Shown: positions 48,516 through 59,653 of the stretch, piece by piece | Numbering within the stretch: the first letter of the stretch is position 1 | How the letters are laid out: each line of letters opens with the position of its first letter | Assembly (NCBI RefSeq): GCF_000379685.1 | Contig: NZ_KB903257.1 | Coordinates: forward strand, 923-64,922 | Direction: 5' to 3' | DNA: 64,000 nt | DNA from: Catelliglobosispora koreensis DSM 44566 | GTDB lineage: Bacteria > Actinomycetota > Actinomycetes > Mycobacteriales > Micromonosporaceae | Position numbers and translations under genes: made by a program | Notes under the pieces: generated by a model | The model's database searches: none | The model's input: the letters and a program-made list of their open reading frames with translations, nothing else | What the model was told of the DNA's origin: nothing

Positions 48516-51053
48516 CTACTCGTAGGCGATCGCTTCCAGGACGTCCAGTTTGGCCGCCCGCCACGCCGGGATGATGGCTGCCACGATGCCAAAGAACATC
48601 GCCGCCCCGACGTAGGCCGCGAGGTTGCCCCACGGCAGCACGATCTCGGTGAGGAAATCGCCTTCGATCAGTGCCTGGCACAGCAGCACGCCGATGCCGA
48701 CCCCGGCCGCCAGGCCGAGCAGGGCGCCGAACACGGAGATCAGGATCGATTCGACACCGATCATGCGTACGACTCCGCCGCGGCTGAGCCCGATCGCCCG
48801 TACCAGTCCCATTTCGCGGGTCCGCTCGACGATGCTCAGCAGCAACGTGTTGAGGATGCCGAGCACGGCGATGAGCAAAGCCATGCCGAGCAGGATCGTG
48901 ACCGCCAGAAGCAGGAAGTCGAAGATCTGGTTGAACTGCTTGAGGAATGTCGACATGTCGCCGACGGTCACCCCGGGGTAGCCAGCCATGATCTTCTCGG
49001 TCGCCGCCACGGTCGCGGCGACGTCGGTGCCCGGTGCGACGGTGACGAACCCTTGGTAGGCAAGCTTTCCTTCAAAGTCGTCCACGGCAGGCAACCCGAA
49101 CACGGGCCCCGACACCGAAGGCGTGGCTTTGTAGATGCCCACCAGCTTGTAGTCGCGTTCCGTCGTGCCGACACGAACCTTGACCGAGTCGCCGACCTTC
49201 CAGTTCAGGCTCTTGGCGGTGTTGTGGTCAGACACGAATTCACCCGCGCTCAGCGTGCGCAGCGCGCCGCCAACGGTTTCCAGCTTCCACATCTTCTGCG
49301 CGGCGGCCACATCGGTGGCCACCACGGGGATCGGCTGACCGGCGATGGAGGATTCGATGGTGAGCCACCACGGCTCGGCACCCGTCACCCCCGGCAGCGC
49401 CTCGACTTTGTCCAAAGCGGACGCCTCGAAGCCCGTCTTGCCGTTCGGCGGCGCGTAGTTCGGCCCCACGATCATGATCGCGACGTCGTACTTGCCGATG
49501 TCAGCTTGCAGGCTGTGCTTGAACGACGACACCACCGTCGCGGCCGCCCCGATCAGCGTGACGCCAATCATGAGCGCGATCGCGGTGACGGCGGTGCGGC
49601 GCGGGTTGCGCAACGAGTTGCGCACGCCGAGCTTGCCCGCCTGCCCCCACGCCACAGCCATTCCCACCACGCGCACCACGGGACGGGCCAGCAGCGGTGA
49701 GAGCAGCATCAGGCCGATGAGCGCCAGCACCAGGCCGAATCCCATGACGAAGATGCTGCCGGTGAAACTGGCATAAAGACCAAGAAGCGCAATACCTACT
49801 CCTGGTACGGCGAGAGCCGCCCCCGTGATGGAAAGACCCTTGAGCGACTTGTCCGGCCGGGCGATCTCCCGCATAGCCGCGAGCGGGGGAACGAGTGAAG
49901 CCTTGATCGCCGGCACGAAGGCTGCGATCAGCGTGACCAGGATGCCGATCACGTAGGCGGTGATGATGGCCGCGGGGGACACGACGACACCGGCACTCTT
50001 GATCTCGGCGCCAAGGGCACCGGTCAAAGCGGACTCGCCCCACATCCCCGCACCAATACCGGCCGCGAGGCCCAGCGTGGAGCCCACGACACCAACGATC
50101 AGCGCCTCCAGGATCACCGCACCGGTGACCTGGCCCCAGCTGGCACCCATCGCGCGCAGCAGCGCCAGCTCCCGGGAGCGCTGCGCCACAACGATATTGA
50201 ACGTGTTGTAGATCAGGAAGATGCCGACGAACGCGGCCACGTAGGCGAACGTGTTGAGGATGATTTTGATGAAGTCGAACTGGCCGGCCAGCTGGTTCGA
50301 CTGTTCCTCGGTCACCTCGTCGCCGGTCTTGGCCTCGAATCCGGACGGCAACGCTGCCGTGATGCGCTTCTTGAGTTCTTCCTGGCTGACGCCGGAGTCG
50401 GCGCTGAAGGAGGCGCCGGCGAAGACGTCTTTCTGGCCATAGAACATCTCTTGCGCGTGGCCGAGCTCGAAGATGACCAGCGATTCACCGGCGAGCGAGT
50501 CGCGGCCGCCGGAAAATTCCACGATGCCGCTGACGGTGTAAGGCTTTGGCTCGCCGACTTGCGAGACGAAAACCTTGATGATCTCGCCGCGTTTGACGCC
50601 GGCCAGCTTGGCGGTGTTCGCCGAAAGGGCTACTTCGCTGGCGGTCTTCGGCCAGGTGCCTTCGCGCAACGAGATCAGGCCGAGCGGGTCGTCGCCTGAC
50701 GCGCCAACGCCGACGAAGCCCTGAGCGGTGACCTCGTTACCGTCCTTTTTGAACGGCACTACGGCCTCGTCGCTGACGTCGCCGGACGTGCCGTTGACAC
50801 CGTCCACGTTGGACAGTTGCTGCAGCTGTGCCGCGGTCAGCCGTGGGGTCTCCCCGGTGCTGACCTCCTTGGCCTGCACCTGCACGGCGACGTTCTCGTT
50901 CAGCGTCTGGAAAAGGCCGCTGAACCGTTTGTTGAGGGTGTCATTGAGCACCGTGATGGCCGACAGGAAGCCGACCGACAGCACGATGGCCACGATCGCG
51001 AGCGTCAGCCGCAGCTTGCGGTGCAGCAGCCCACGCAGACTCGCCTTAATCAT
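48516..51053 (-). CDS. FtsX/MacB-like ABC transporter permease (pair 3)
   Basis: Predicted 845-residue permease, third paralogue. The N-terminus MIKASLRGLLHRKLRLTLAIVAIVLSVGFLSAI is an anchor, followed by the extracellular domain (about 45-240), a membrane block (about 265-390), second extracellular domain (about 490-705) and C-terminal membrane block ending AAKLDVLEAIAYE. The start overlaps the ATPase 3 stop by four bases (ATGA). A hairpin follows the stop. It is the pair nearest the two-component system genes. Confidence 0.93.
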   Translation of the reverse strand: MIKASLRGLLHRKLRLTLAIVAIVLSVGFLSAITVLNDTLNKRFSGLFQTLNENVAVQVQAKEVSTGETPRLTAAQLQQLSNVDGVNGTSGDVSDEAVVPFKKDGNEVTAQGFVGVGASGDDPLGLISLREGTWPKTASEVALSANTAKLAGVKRGEIIKVFVSQVGEPKPYTVSGIVEFSGGRDSLAGESLVIFELGHAQEMFYGQKDVFAGASFSADSGVSQEELKKRITAALPSGFEAKTGDEVTEEQSNQLAGQFDFIKIILNTFAYVAAFVGIFLIYNTFNIVVAQRSRELALLRAMGASWGQVTGAVILEALIVGVVGSTLGLAAGIGAGMWGESALTGALGAEIKSAGVVVSPAAIITAYVIGILVTLIAAFVPAIKASLVPPLAAMREIARPDKSLKGLSITGAALAVPGVGIALLGLYASFTGSIFVMGFGLVLALIGLMLLSPLLARPVVRVVGMAVAWGQAGKLGVRNSLRNPRRTAVTAIALMIGVTLIGAAATVVSSFKHSLQADIGKYDVAIMIVGPNYAPPNGKTGFEASALDKVEALPGVTGAEPWWLTIESSIAGQPIPVVATDVAAAQKMWKLETVGGALRTLSAGEFVSDHNTAKSLNWKVGDSVKVRVGTTERDYKLVGIYKATPSVSGPVFGLPAVDDFEGKLAYQGFVTVAPGTDVAATVAATEKIMAGYPGVTVGDMSTFLKQFNQIFDFLLLAVTILLGMALLIAVLGILNTLLLSIVERTREMGLVRAIGLSRGGVVRMIGVESILISVFGALLGLAAGVGIGVLLCQALIEGDFLTEIVLPWGNLAAYVGAAMFFGIVAAIIPAWRAAKLDVLEAIAYE

Positions 51054-51808
51054 TCCGCTGCCGCCTGCACCGACAGGTCGAGGCGCTTGATCCGGTCGAG
51101 CACCGCGTCGGCACTCGGATCGGTGAGCTCATCGACGATCTGGCCATCGGCCAGGAACACGACACGGTCGGCATAGGAGGCCGCGTTGGCATCGTGCGTC
51201 ACCATGACGATCGTCTGGCCGTACTCGGTAACGCTGCGGCGCAAGAAGTTCAGGATGTCCGCGCCGGAGCGGGAGTCCAGGTTGCCCGTGGGCTCGTCGG
51301 CGAAGATGACTTCCGGCCGGGCGGCCAGCGCACGGGCACAAGCCACGCGCTGCTGCTGTCCGCCGGACAATTCCGTTGGCCGGTGCTTGAGCCGGTCACT
51401 GAGACCGACCGTTTGAATGACCGTCTGGTACCACTCCTGGTCAGGTTTGCGGCCCGCGATCGCCAGCGGCAGCAGGATGTTCTCCTCGGCGGTCAGCGTT
51501 GGCAACAGGTTGAACTGCTGGAAGATGAAGCCCACCTTCTCGCGGCGCAGCTTGGTCAGGCCGCTGTCGCCCAGGCCCGTCACCACCGTGTCGCCGATGA
51601 TCACCTGGCCCCGGGTAACCGAGTCAAGGCCAGCAAGGCAGTGCATCAGCGTCGACTTGCCCGACCCGGACGGTCCCATGATGGCGGTGAATTTGCCCCG
51701 CTCAATCTCCAGGCTCACCCCGCGCAGCGCGATGACCTGCGCCTCCCCGGAGCCGTAAACCTTCCACACATCCGCCGCACGGGCGGCGGCGCTAATAGGC
51801 GAACTCAT
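51050..51808 (-). CDS. ABC transporter ATP-binding protein, MacB/LolD-like (pair 3)
   Basis: Predicted 252-residue ATPase. Walker A is GPSGSGKST (45-53), signature LSGGQQQR (about 147-154), Walker B VIFADEP and H-loop VMVTHDANA. It lies 111 bases downstream of the response-regulator gene on the same strand. That gap contains the AACCCTCAGACC motif shared with pair 1, the inverted repeat AGACCG/CGGTCT (51846-51862) and a weak hairpin (51889-51904). It may be transcribed from its own promoter under the regulator, or by read-through. Confidence 0.95.
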   Translation of the reverse strand: MSSPISAAARAADVWKVYGSGEAQVIALRGVSLEIERGKFTAIMGPSGSGKSTLMHCLAGLDSVTRGQVIIGDTVVTGLGDSGLTKLRREKVGFIFQQFNLLPTLTAEENILLPLAIAGRKPDQEWYQTVIQTVGLSDRLKHRPTELSGGQQQRVACARALAARPEVIFADEPTGNLDSRSGADILNFLRRSVTEYGQTIVMVTHDANAASYADRVVFLADGQIVDELTDPSADAVLDRIKRLDLSVQAAAE

Positions 51809-51838
51809 GTCACTTAGAGTCGCAGTGCTCTGCCAGCT

Positions 51839-51862
51839 AACCCTCAGACCGCAGCACGGTCT
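51839..51862. promoter_or_regulatory. Candidate regulator site upstream of ATPase 3
   Basis: AACCCTCAGACC (51839-51850) repeats the motif found at 44229-44240 and 44277-44288, in the same orientation to the ATPase start (31 bases away here). It overlaps a 6-bp inverted repeat, AGACCG/CGGTCT (51846-51862). Confidence 0.4.
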
Positions 51863-51888
51863 TGGTCTAGATCCTGTGGGGGAAGGTG

Positions 51889-51904
51889 TCCTCCCTAAGG
51901 AGGA
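51889..51904 (-). terminator. Weak hairpin after the response regulator gene
   Basis: TCCTCC and GGAGGA pair over six bases around CTAA, 15 bases after the response-regulator stop. No U-run. It is too weak to be sure of termination. Confidence 0.3.
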
Positions 51905-51919
51905 GAAGAGTCTGCCGGG

Positions 51920-52588
51920 CTAGGCGCTGCCAGGGCGGACGAGCCCGGTTTCGTAAGCCAGGACAACGGCTTGCACCCGGTCACGCAGCCCGAGTTTGGT
52001 GAGCATATGCCCGACATGTGTCTTCACTGTCGTTTCACTGACAGTAAGCGCGGCGGCAATCTCCGCATTGGACAGTCCTTTGGCGACCTGAATGAGGACT
52101 TCGCGTTCCCGGTCGGTCAGCGATGCCAGCTGATTGGGGAACTCGGCCGCCGGATCGGGCAGCAGCGTGGCGAACCGGTCCAGCAGGCGCTTAAGAATCC
52201 TCGGCCCAACAACGGCCTCACCCGCGGCCACCGTGCGGATCGCGGCGACCAGTTCCTCGGCCGGCACGTCCTTGGCCAGGAACCCACTCGCCCCCGCGCG
52301 CAGCGCCCCGACGACGTAATCGTCCAAATCGAAAGTCGTGAGAATGAGCACTCGCACGGGCAGTTTCTGCGCCACGATGTCGCGGGTCGCGGTCACCCCG
52401 TCGCGGCGCGGCATCCGCACATCCATCAGCACCACGTCGGGCAGCAGGCGGCGGGCCATCTCGACCGCTTCGGCACCGTCGGTGGCCTCACCCACGATGT
52501 CGAGATCTGGTTCGGTGCCCAGCACGAGTTTGAACCCGGTGCGCAGTAGCTGCTGATCGTCGGCGAGCAGCACCCTGATCGGCCTCAA
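51920..52588 (-). CDS. LuxR/NarL-type response regulator
   Basis: Predicted 222-residue regulator. The receiver domain has acidic pocket D10-D11, phosphoacceptor D56 (VVLMDVRMPRRDG), Thr in LILTTFDLDD and K106 (GFLAKDVPA). The C-terminal LuxR helix-turn-helix is LTDREREVLIQVAKGLSNAEIAAALTVSETTVKTHVGHML (about 153-192). The start overlaps the kinase stop by four bases. It is the partner of the adjacent sensor kinase. The neighbouring ABC exporters are its likely targets, judged from proximity and shared upstream motifs. Confidence 0.94.
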   Translation of the reverse strand: MRPIRVLLADDQQLLRTGFKLVLGTEPDLDIVGEATDGAEAVEMARRLLPDVVLMDVRMPRRDGVTATRDIVAQKLPVRVLILTTFDLDDYVVGALRAGASGFLAKDVPAEELVAAIRTVAAGEAVVGPRILKRLLDRFATLLPDPAAEFPNQLASLTDREREVLIQVAKGLSNAEIAAALTVSETTVKTHVGHMLTKLGLRDRVQAVVLAYETGLVRPGSA

Positions 52589-53826
52589 GCGACCGCCTCC
52601 ACTTCTGCCGGAGTGCTTTCTACGGGAATCTTCGCGTATACCCGGAAACCGCCCCCAGGCCGGGGTCCGGTACGCAGCGTTCCGCCATAGACGGCAACAC
52701 GTTCCCGCATCCCGAGCAGACCGTGCCCCGGGGTGCTCGTGGTCGCCGGGCCGTTGCCGGTGTCGAAGATTTCGATCGTGAACTCGGCGGCCGAGAACCC
52801 CATCCGCACCTCGGCCGTGGCCTGCCCGCCGGCGTGCTTGAGCGCGTTGGTCAGGGCCTCCTGCACGATGCGGTAGGCCGTCAGCGAGACACCCGGATCC
52901 AGCGGATACGGCTCACCAGAGATGCGCAAATGAGCGGGCAGCCCCGCCTCGCGAACCTGATCGACAAGGGTGCGGATGCCATCCATGCCGGGCTGTGGGG
53001 TCAGCTCAGACTCGGTTTCGGCCTCGATGCGCAGCAGGAACAACAGCCGGCGCAATTCGCGCAGCGTCGTGCGGCTCGTCTGCTCGATCGTCGACAGTGC
53101 CTGCTCGGCGGCGTCGTAGTCGTGTTTGAGGACGCGTCTTGCCCCGGTCGCCATCACCGAGATGACGCTGACGTGGTGGGCGACGACGTCGTGCAGTTCG
53201 CGGGCGATGCGCCGGCGCTCTTCGGCCACGGCCTGCTCGGCGTGTGCCTGCTGGCCCGCCTCGGCCGCGGCGGCCCGGTCCTTAAGCGCTTGGGCCACTT
53301 CGCGGCGGGCCCGCACGGTCCGTCCAATGAGGAATATCACCACCGCGGACACACCGTTGATCATTAGCCCGGCGGCCACGGTAATGACCTGCTCGCCGCC
53401 GTGAGCATCGAGGTAGCCCCGCTGGTCGGCGATGATGAGCGAAATCAGGGCTGGCACCCACAGCAGCAGCGAGCCGACGACGGCACGTCCCCAGGACTCG
53501 TAGGCGGCGAACGTGTAGGCCAGCACCAGCACCGCGTAGCCCAGGCTCGCCCACGAGGTCTCCTCGGCGGCCGAACCCAGCGTCATGATGGCGCACAACA
53601 CGCCCATCGGCCACAGGTAGATCCGGCGGAACACGACCGGGATCAGGCCCACCGCGGCCAGGAACGCCGCGTACCAGCCGCTGCCCACCCCCCAGCCCGG
53701 TGGGGCGATCAGCATCAGCAGATAGACCACGCCCAGAATCGACGCGGCGAGTGCGGCGTCGGCGCGCAGCGGCGTCGACCACCACGCTTGACGCAGCATC
53801 GGCTGGAGCCAGGAGGGGACAGGCAC
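52585..53826 (-). CDS. Sensor histidine kinase (HisKA_3/DesK-like)
   Basis: Predicted 413-residue kinase. Five to six membrane segments occupy residues 22-170 with only short loops outside, so it senses within the membrane or through a partner such as the ABC permeases. A coiled-coil linker leads to the HisKA_3 dimerisation helix with phosphoacceptor H212 (RIARELHDVVAHHVSV). The ATP-binding domain follows (IVQEALTNALKHAGG, IFDTGNG, then GHGLLGMRERV). It overlaps the response regulator. Intramembrane-sensing kinases beside ABC exporters are typical of cell-envelope stress systems. Confidence 0.94.
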   Translation of the reverse strand: MPVPSWLQPMLRQAWWSTPLRADAALAASILGVVYLLMLIAPPGWGVGSGWYAAFLAAVGLIPVVFRRIYLWPMGVLCAIMTLGSAAEETSWASLGYAVLVLAYTFAAYESWGRAVVGSLLLWVPALISLIIADQRGYLDAHGGEQVITVAAGLMINGVSAVVIFLIGRTVRARREVAQALKDRAAAAEAGQQAHAEQAVAEERRRIARELHDVVAHHVSVISVMATGARRVLKHDYDAAEQALSTIEQTSRTTLRELRRLLFLLRIEAETESELTPQPGMDGIRTLVDQVREAGLPAHLRISGEPYPLDPGVSLTAYRIVQEALTNALKHAGGQATAEVRMGFSAAEFTIEIFDTGNGPATTSTPGHGLLGMRERVAVYGGTLRTGPRPGGGFRVYAKIPVESTPAEVEAVA

Positions 53827-53854
53827 CCACGAAGAGTAACTAAGGCGTGCTAAC

Positions 53855-54739
53855 TCACGGTTGCTGCGAGGCGTCCAGGCGCAGCTGCCTGCTGTCGACC
53901 GTGGTGACCGTCACCTGTTGCGGGAACGGGGGGATCTGCCCGCCGAACTCGGGACAGCGGGCCTGATGGCTGCACCACGCGCACAGCCGGCTCGGCTTGG
54001 GCCGGAAATCCTGGGCTTCCGTCGAGGCCTGGATCGCACGCCACAGTGCCAGCAAAGTCTTCTCAAACCGTTGCAGCTCTTCGGCATCGGGCACGTGCTC
54101 ACAGATCTCGGCGTCTTTGAGATAGACCAGGCGCAGCACCCGTGGCACGACGCCGCGCGTGCGCATGAGCACCAGGGCGTAGAACTTCATCTGAAACAGG
54201 GCCCTGGCTTCGAAGTCGGCCCGTGGCGCACCGCCGGTCTTATAGTCCACTACGCGCAAATCGCCCGTGGGCGAAACGTCAAGGCGGTCAACGTATCCGC
54301 GGATGAGCAGCTGATCGTCGATAACGGCCTCGATCAATGTCTCTCGCTCGGCGGGCTCAAGCCGGCGTGGGTCTTCGACGCTGAAATAGCCGTGCAGCAA
54401 CCCTTTTGCCGACTCGAGAAACGCCGCCAGCTCCGCGTCTTGGCCCGGCTCAAACAATCCGGCGAGCTCGGGCTGCTCGGCCAGAAGCCGCTCCCATTGC
54501 GGGGCGACGAGGTCTCCGGCGGCCTGCTCGGTGCGCTCGGCCGCTGAGTTGTCGAACAGCCGCTCCAGCACCGCGTGCACCAGCGTGCCACGGGCTTGCT
54601 CGGCCGAGGGCTGCTCGGGAAGGCGGTCGATGGTGCGGAACCGGTAGAGCAGCGGGCACGTTTTGAAGTCAGCCGCCCGCGAAGGGGACAGTGAGGGAAG
54701 AACTGCGCTCGCTACCCCAGAAGCCTCGGTCATGGACAC
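53855..54739 (-). CDS. RecB-family PD-(D/E)XK nuclease with Fe-S cysteines
   Basis: Predicted 294-residue exonuclease-like protein. The family core is H55 (GTLVHAVLERLF), D151 (RGYVDRLDVS), D165-Y-K167 (RVVDYKTGG) and Q183/Y187 in FQMKFYALVL. Four cysteines, C28, C253, C256 and C262 (CAWCSHQARC), are spaced as in the iron-sulfur nuclease domain of AddB and Cas4 proteins. No helicase domain is present. A homologue lies in the same place near trmI and the proteasome genes in mycobacteria. Its upstream end overlaps no credible gene. Start at MSMTEASG or the second Met. Confidence 0.9.
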   Translation of the reverse strand: MSMTEASGVASAVLPSLSPSRAADFKTCPLLYRFRTIDRLPEQPSAEQARGTLVHAVLERLFDNSAAERTEQAAGDLVAPQWERLLAEQPELAGLFEPGQDAELAAFLESAKGLLHGYFSVEDPRRLEPAERETLIEAVIDDQLLIRGYVDRLDVSPTGDLRVVDYKTGGAPRADFEARALFQMKFYALVLMRTRGVVPRVLRLVYLKDAEICEHVPDAEELQRFEKTLLALWRAIQASTEAQDFRPKPSRLCAWCSHQARCPEFGGQIPPFPQQVTVTTVDSRQLRLDASQQP

Positions 54740-54798
54740 AGGCTAGGGCAGAGGTACGACAGCCTGCCCGTAGCATTGTCCCGTATGGAGCGAGTTTC

Positions 54799-57366
<2,568 letters not shown>

Positions 57367-57370
<4 letters not shown>

Positions 57371-57666
57371 ACCTGCGCGGCGATCTCGTCGCGAACCTGA
57401 TCGCGCTCTTCTTCGCTGAGCTGGTGCCCGTCGCGGTGCACGTGAATGCACTCGCCGGGACATTCTTTTGCCGCGTCGATGATTTCCAGTCGCAGGTGCG
57501 CCGGCACGTTCACCTGTGCACCAGCTGCGAGCTGCAGTTCTCCGGACTCATCCTTGACGTAGGCCAGGCCGTCGACGTCGAATTCAAAGACTTCCGGGGC
57601 GTACTGAACGCACAGCCCGTCCCCGGTGCACAGATCCTGGTCCACCCGTACGCGAAACTCGGTCAC
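57367..57666 (-). CDS. Single-cluster ferredoxin
   Basis: Predicted 99-residue ferredoxin. The pattern C13-x2-D16-x2-C19 (CTGDGLC) and C69-P (KECPGEC) is that of [3Fe-4S]-type ferredoxins, in which aspartate replaces the second cysteine. C73 is an extra cysteine. These often serve cytochromes P450, but none lies in the window. Start GTG 57666 is chosen since MTEFRVRVDQDLC is the usual opening. It diverges from mpa with 142 bases between. Confidence 0.92.
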
Positions 57667-57808
57667 AGCAACGACAGTACAACCAGGCGGATGTGGCCAT
57701 GTTGATGCGTTACCTAATGGCCAAGAGCAGCTAGTGTTAAGAGCACCCTGACGTTGGTATCCAACAAGGCAGGATCCAGCGAAGGATAAGCCCCCGGGGA
57801 GGTGGGAC

Positions 57809-59575
57809 GTGGCACGCAGCGATGACGCGGATGCGCGCGCAGCACGGTGGGAGAAAGAAGCCAACGATCTCTCCACGCAGGTCGCGTTCCTGCAGGAGGA
57901 GCTCGCCCTGTTGCGGCGCAAGCTCAGCGAGAGTCCGCGGCATGTGCGTCAGCTGGAGGAGCGGCTCGCCGCGACTCAAGCACAGCTGGCACGGCTGACA
58001 GAAAACAACGAGAGACTGGTCGCCACCCTCAAAGAGGCACGCGCCCAGATCGTCACCCTCAAGGAAGAGATTGACCGCCTGGCGCAGCCGCCAAGTGGTT
58101 ATGGCGTCTTCCTCGCCCGACACGATGACGGCACGGTTGATGTCTTCACCGGTGGGCGCAAACTTCGGGTGGCGGTGTCGCCATCGATCGATGTCGAGCA
58201 GCTCCAGCGCGGGCAGGAAGTCCTGCTCAATGATGCGCTGAACATCGTCAACGCGTTCGGGTTCGAACGTTCTGGCGAGGTTGTTGGCCTCAAGGAGATC
58301 CTTGAGGGCGGCGACCGGGCGCTGGTCATCTCGCATGCGGACGAGGAACGCATCGTGTTCCTGTCCGATGCGCTGATCGGCACGCAACTGCGTGCGGGCG
58401 ATTCTTTGATGATCGAGCCGCGCTCGGCGTATGCGTATGAACGCATCCCCAAGAGCGAGGTTGAGGAGCTCGTTCTGGAAGAGGTGCCCGACGTCGATTA
58501 CACCGACATCGGCGGGCTTACCGGCCAGATCGAGCAGATCCGCGATGCCGTGGAGCTTCCGTTCCTGCACGCGGATCTATTCCGGGAGCACCAGCTCCGG
58601 CCGCCAAAAGGCGTCTTGCTCTACGGCCCTCCCGGCTGTGGAAAGACGATGATCGCCAAAGCGGTCGCCAATTCCCTCGCTAAGAAGATCGCCGAAAGCC
58701 GGGGACAGGACAAGCACACCAGCTATTTCCTGAACATCAAAGGCCCCGAGCTGCTCAACAAGTACGTTGGTGAGACGGAGCGGCACATCCGCCTCATCTT
58801 CCAGCGCGCCCGCGAGAAGGCCTCCGAGGGTACGCCGGTGATCGTGTTCTTTGACGAAATGGACTCGGTATTCCGTACCCGCGGATCTGGGGTTTCGTCC
58901 GATGTGGAGAACACGATCGTTCCGCAGTTGCTCAGCGAGATCGACGGTGTGGAGGGGCTGGAGAACGTCATCGTCATTGGCGCCTCCAACCGGGAAGACA
59001 TGATCGACCCGGCGATTCTGCGGCCGGGCCGTCTCGACGTGAAAATCAAGATTGAGCGGCCGGACGCTGAAGCGGCCAAGGACATTTTCAGCAAGTACAT
59101 CCTCACGGATCTGCCGCTAAGCGCGGACGACGTCGCCGAACATGGTGGATCGGCCGAGGCCTGTGTCCACGCGATGATCAACGCGGTGGTCCTGCGGATG
59201 TACTCGGAGACCGAGGAGAACCGGTTCCTCGAAGTCACCTACGCCAACGGTGACAAAGAGGTGCTCTACTTCAAGGACTTCAACTCCGGCGCGATGATCC
59301 AGAACATCGTCGACCGGGGCAAGAAGATGGCCATCAAGGAGTTCTTGTCCTCCGGGAAGAAAGGCTTGCGCCTGCAGCATCTGCTCGACGCCTGCCTCGA
59401 CGAATTCCGCGAGAACGAGGACCTGCCGAACACCACGAACCCCGACGACTGGGCCCGCATCTCCGGAAAGAAGGGCGAGCGGATCGTCTACATCCGCACC
59501 CTGGTTTCCGGCGGCAAGGGCACCGAGTCGGGCCGGTCGATCGACACTGTGACCAACACAGGGCAGTACCTCTAA
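57809..59575 (+). CDS. mpa: Proteasome-associated AAA ATPase (Mpa/ARC)
   Basis: Predicted 588-residue ATPase that recognises pupylated proteins, unfolds them and feeds them into the 20S proteasome. The N-terminal coiled coil (about 8-93) binds Pup. Two OB-type interdomains follow (about 95-235). The AAA module has Walker A GPPGCGKT (273-280), Walker B VIVFFDE (344-350), and [18 protein letters not shown] with the arginine finger region. The C-terminus ends GQYL, the motif needed for proteasome docking. GTG start behind GGGGAGG. A strong hairpin terminates the unit. Also called arc. Confidence 0.97.
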   Translation: MARSDDADARAARWEKEANDLSTQVAFLQEELALLRRKLSESPRHVRQLEERLAATQAQLARLTENNERLVATLKEARAQIVTLKEEIDRLAQPPSGYGVFLARHDDGTVDVFTGGRKLRVAVSPSIDVEQLQRGQEVLLNDALNIVNAFGFERSGEVVGLKEILEGGDRALVISHADEERIVFLSDALIGTQLRAGDSLMIEPRSAYAYERIPKSEVEELVLEEVPDVDYTDIGGLTGQIEQIRDAVELPFLHADLFREHQLRPPKGVLLYGPPGCGKTMIAKAVANSLAKKIAESRGQDKHTSYFLNIKGPELLNKYVGETERHIRLIFQRAREKASEGTPVIVFFDEMDSVFRTRGSGVSSDVENTIVPQLLSEIDGVEGLENVIVIGASNREDMIDPAILRPGRLDVKIKIERPDAEAAKDIFSKYILTDLPLSADDVAEHGGSAEACVHAMINAVVLRMYSETEENRFLEVTYANGDKEVLYFKDFNSGAMIQNIVDRGKKMAIKEFLSSGKKGLRLQHLLDACLDEFRENEDLPNTTNPDDWARISGKKGERIVYIRTLVSGGKGTESGRSIDTVTNTGQYL

Positions 59576-59582
59576 GCGAAAA

Positions 59583-59622
59583 GATCGGCGCGTGGCATCC
59601 TTTGGGGTGTCACGCGCCGATC
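59583..59622 (+). terminator. Hairpin after mpa
   Basis: A perfect 12-bp stem, GATCGGCGCGTG (59583-59594) with its complement at 59611-59622, closes a 16-base loop, eight bases after the mpa stop, followed by GCTTT. It separates mpa from the two membrane genes. Confidence 0.8.
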
Positions 59623-59653
59623 GCTTTACCGATGCCCAAGGAACCATACGCAG

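Noticed and set aside
53855-54739. Cas4-type CRISPR nuclease
   Set aside because: The four-cysteine nuclease resembles Cas4/AddB, but no other cas gene or array is nearby and the housekeeping context near trmI and mpa fits the RecB-like family.
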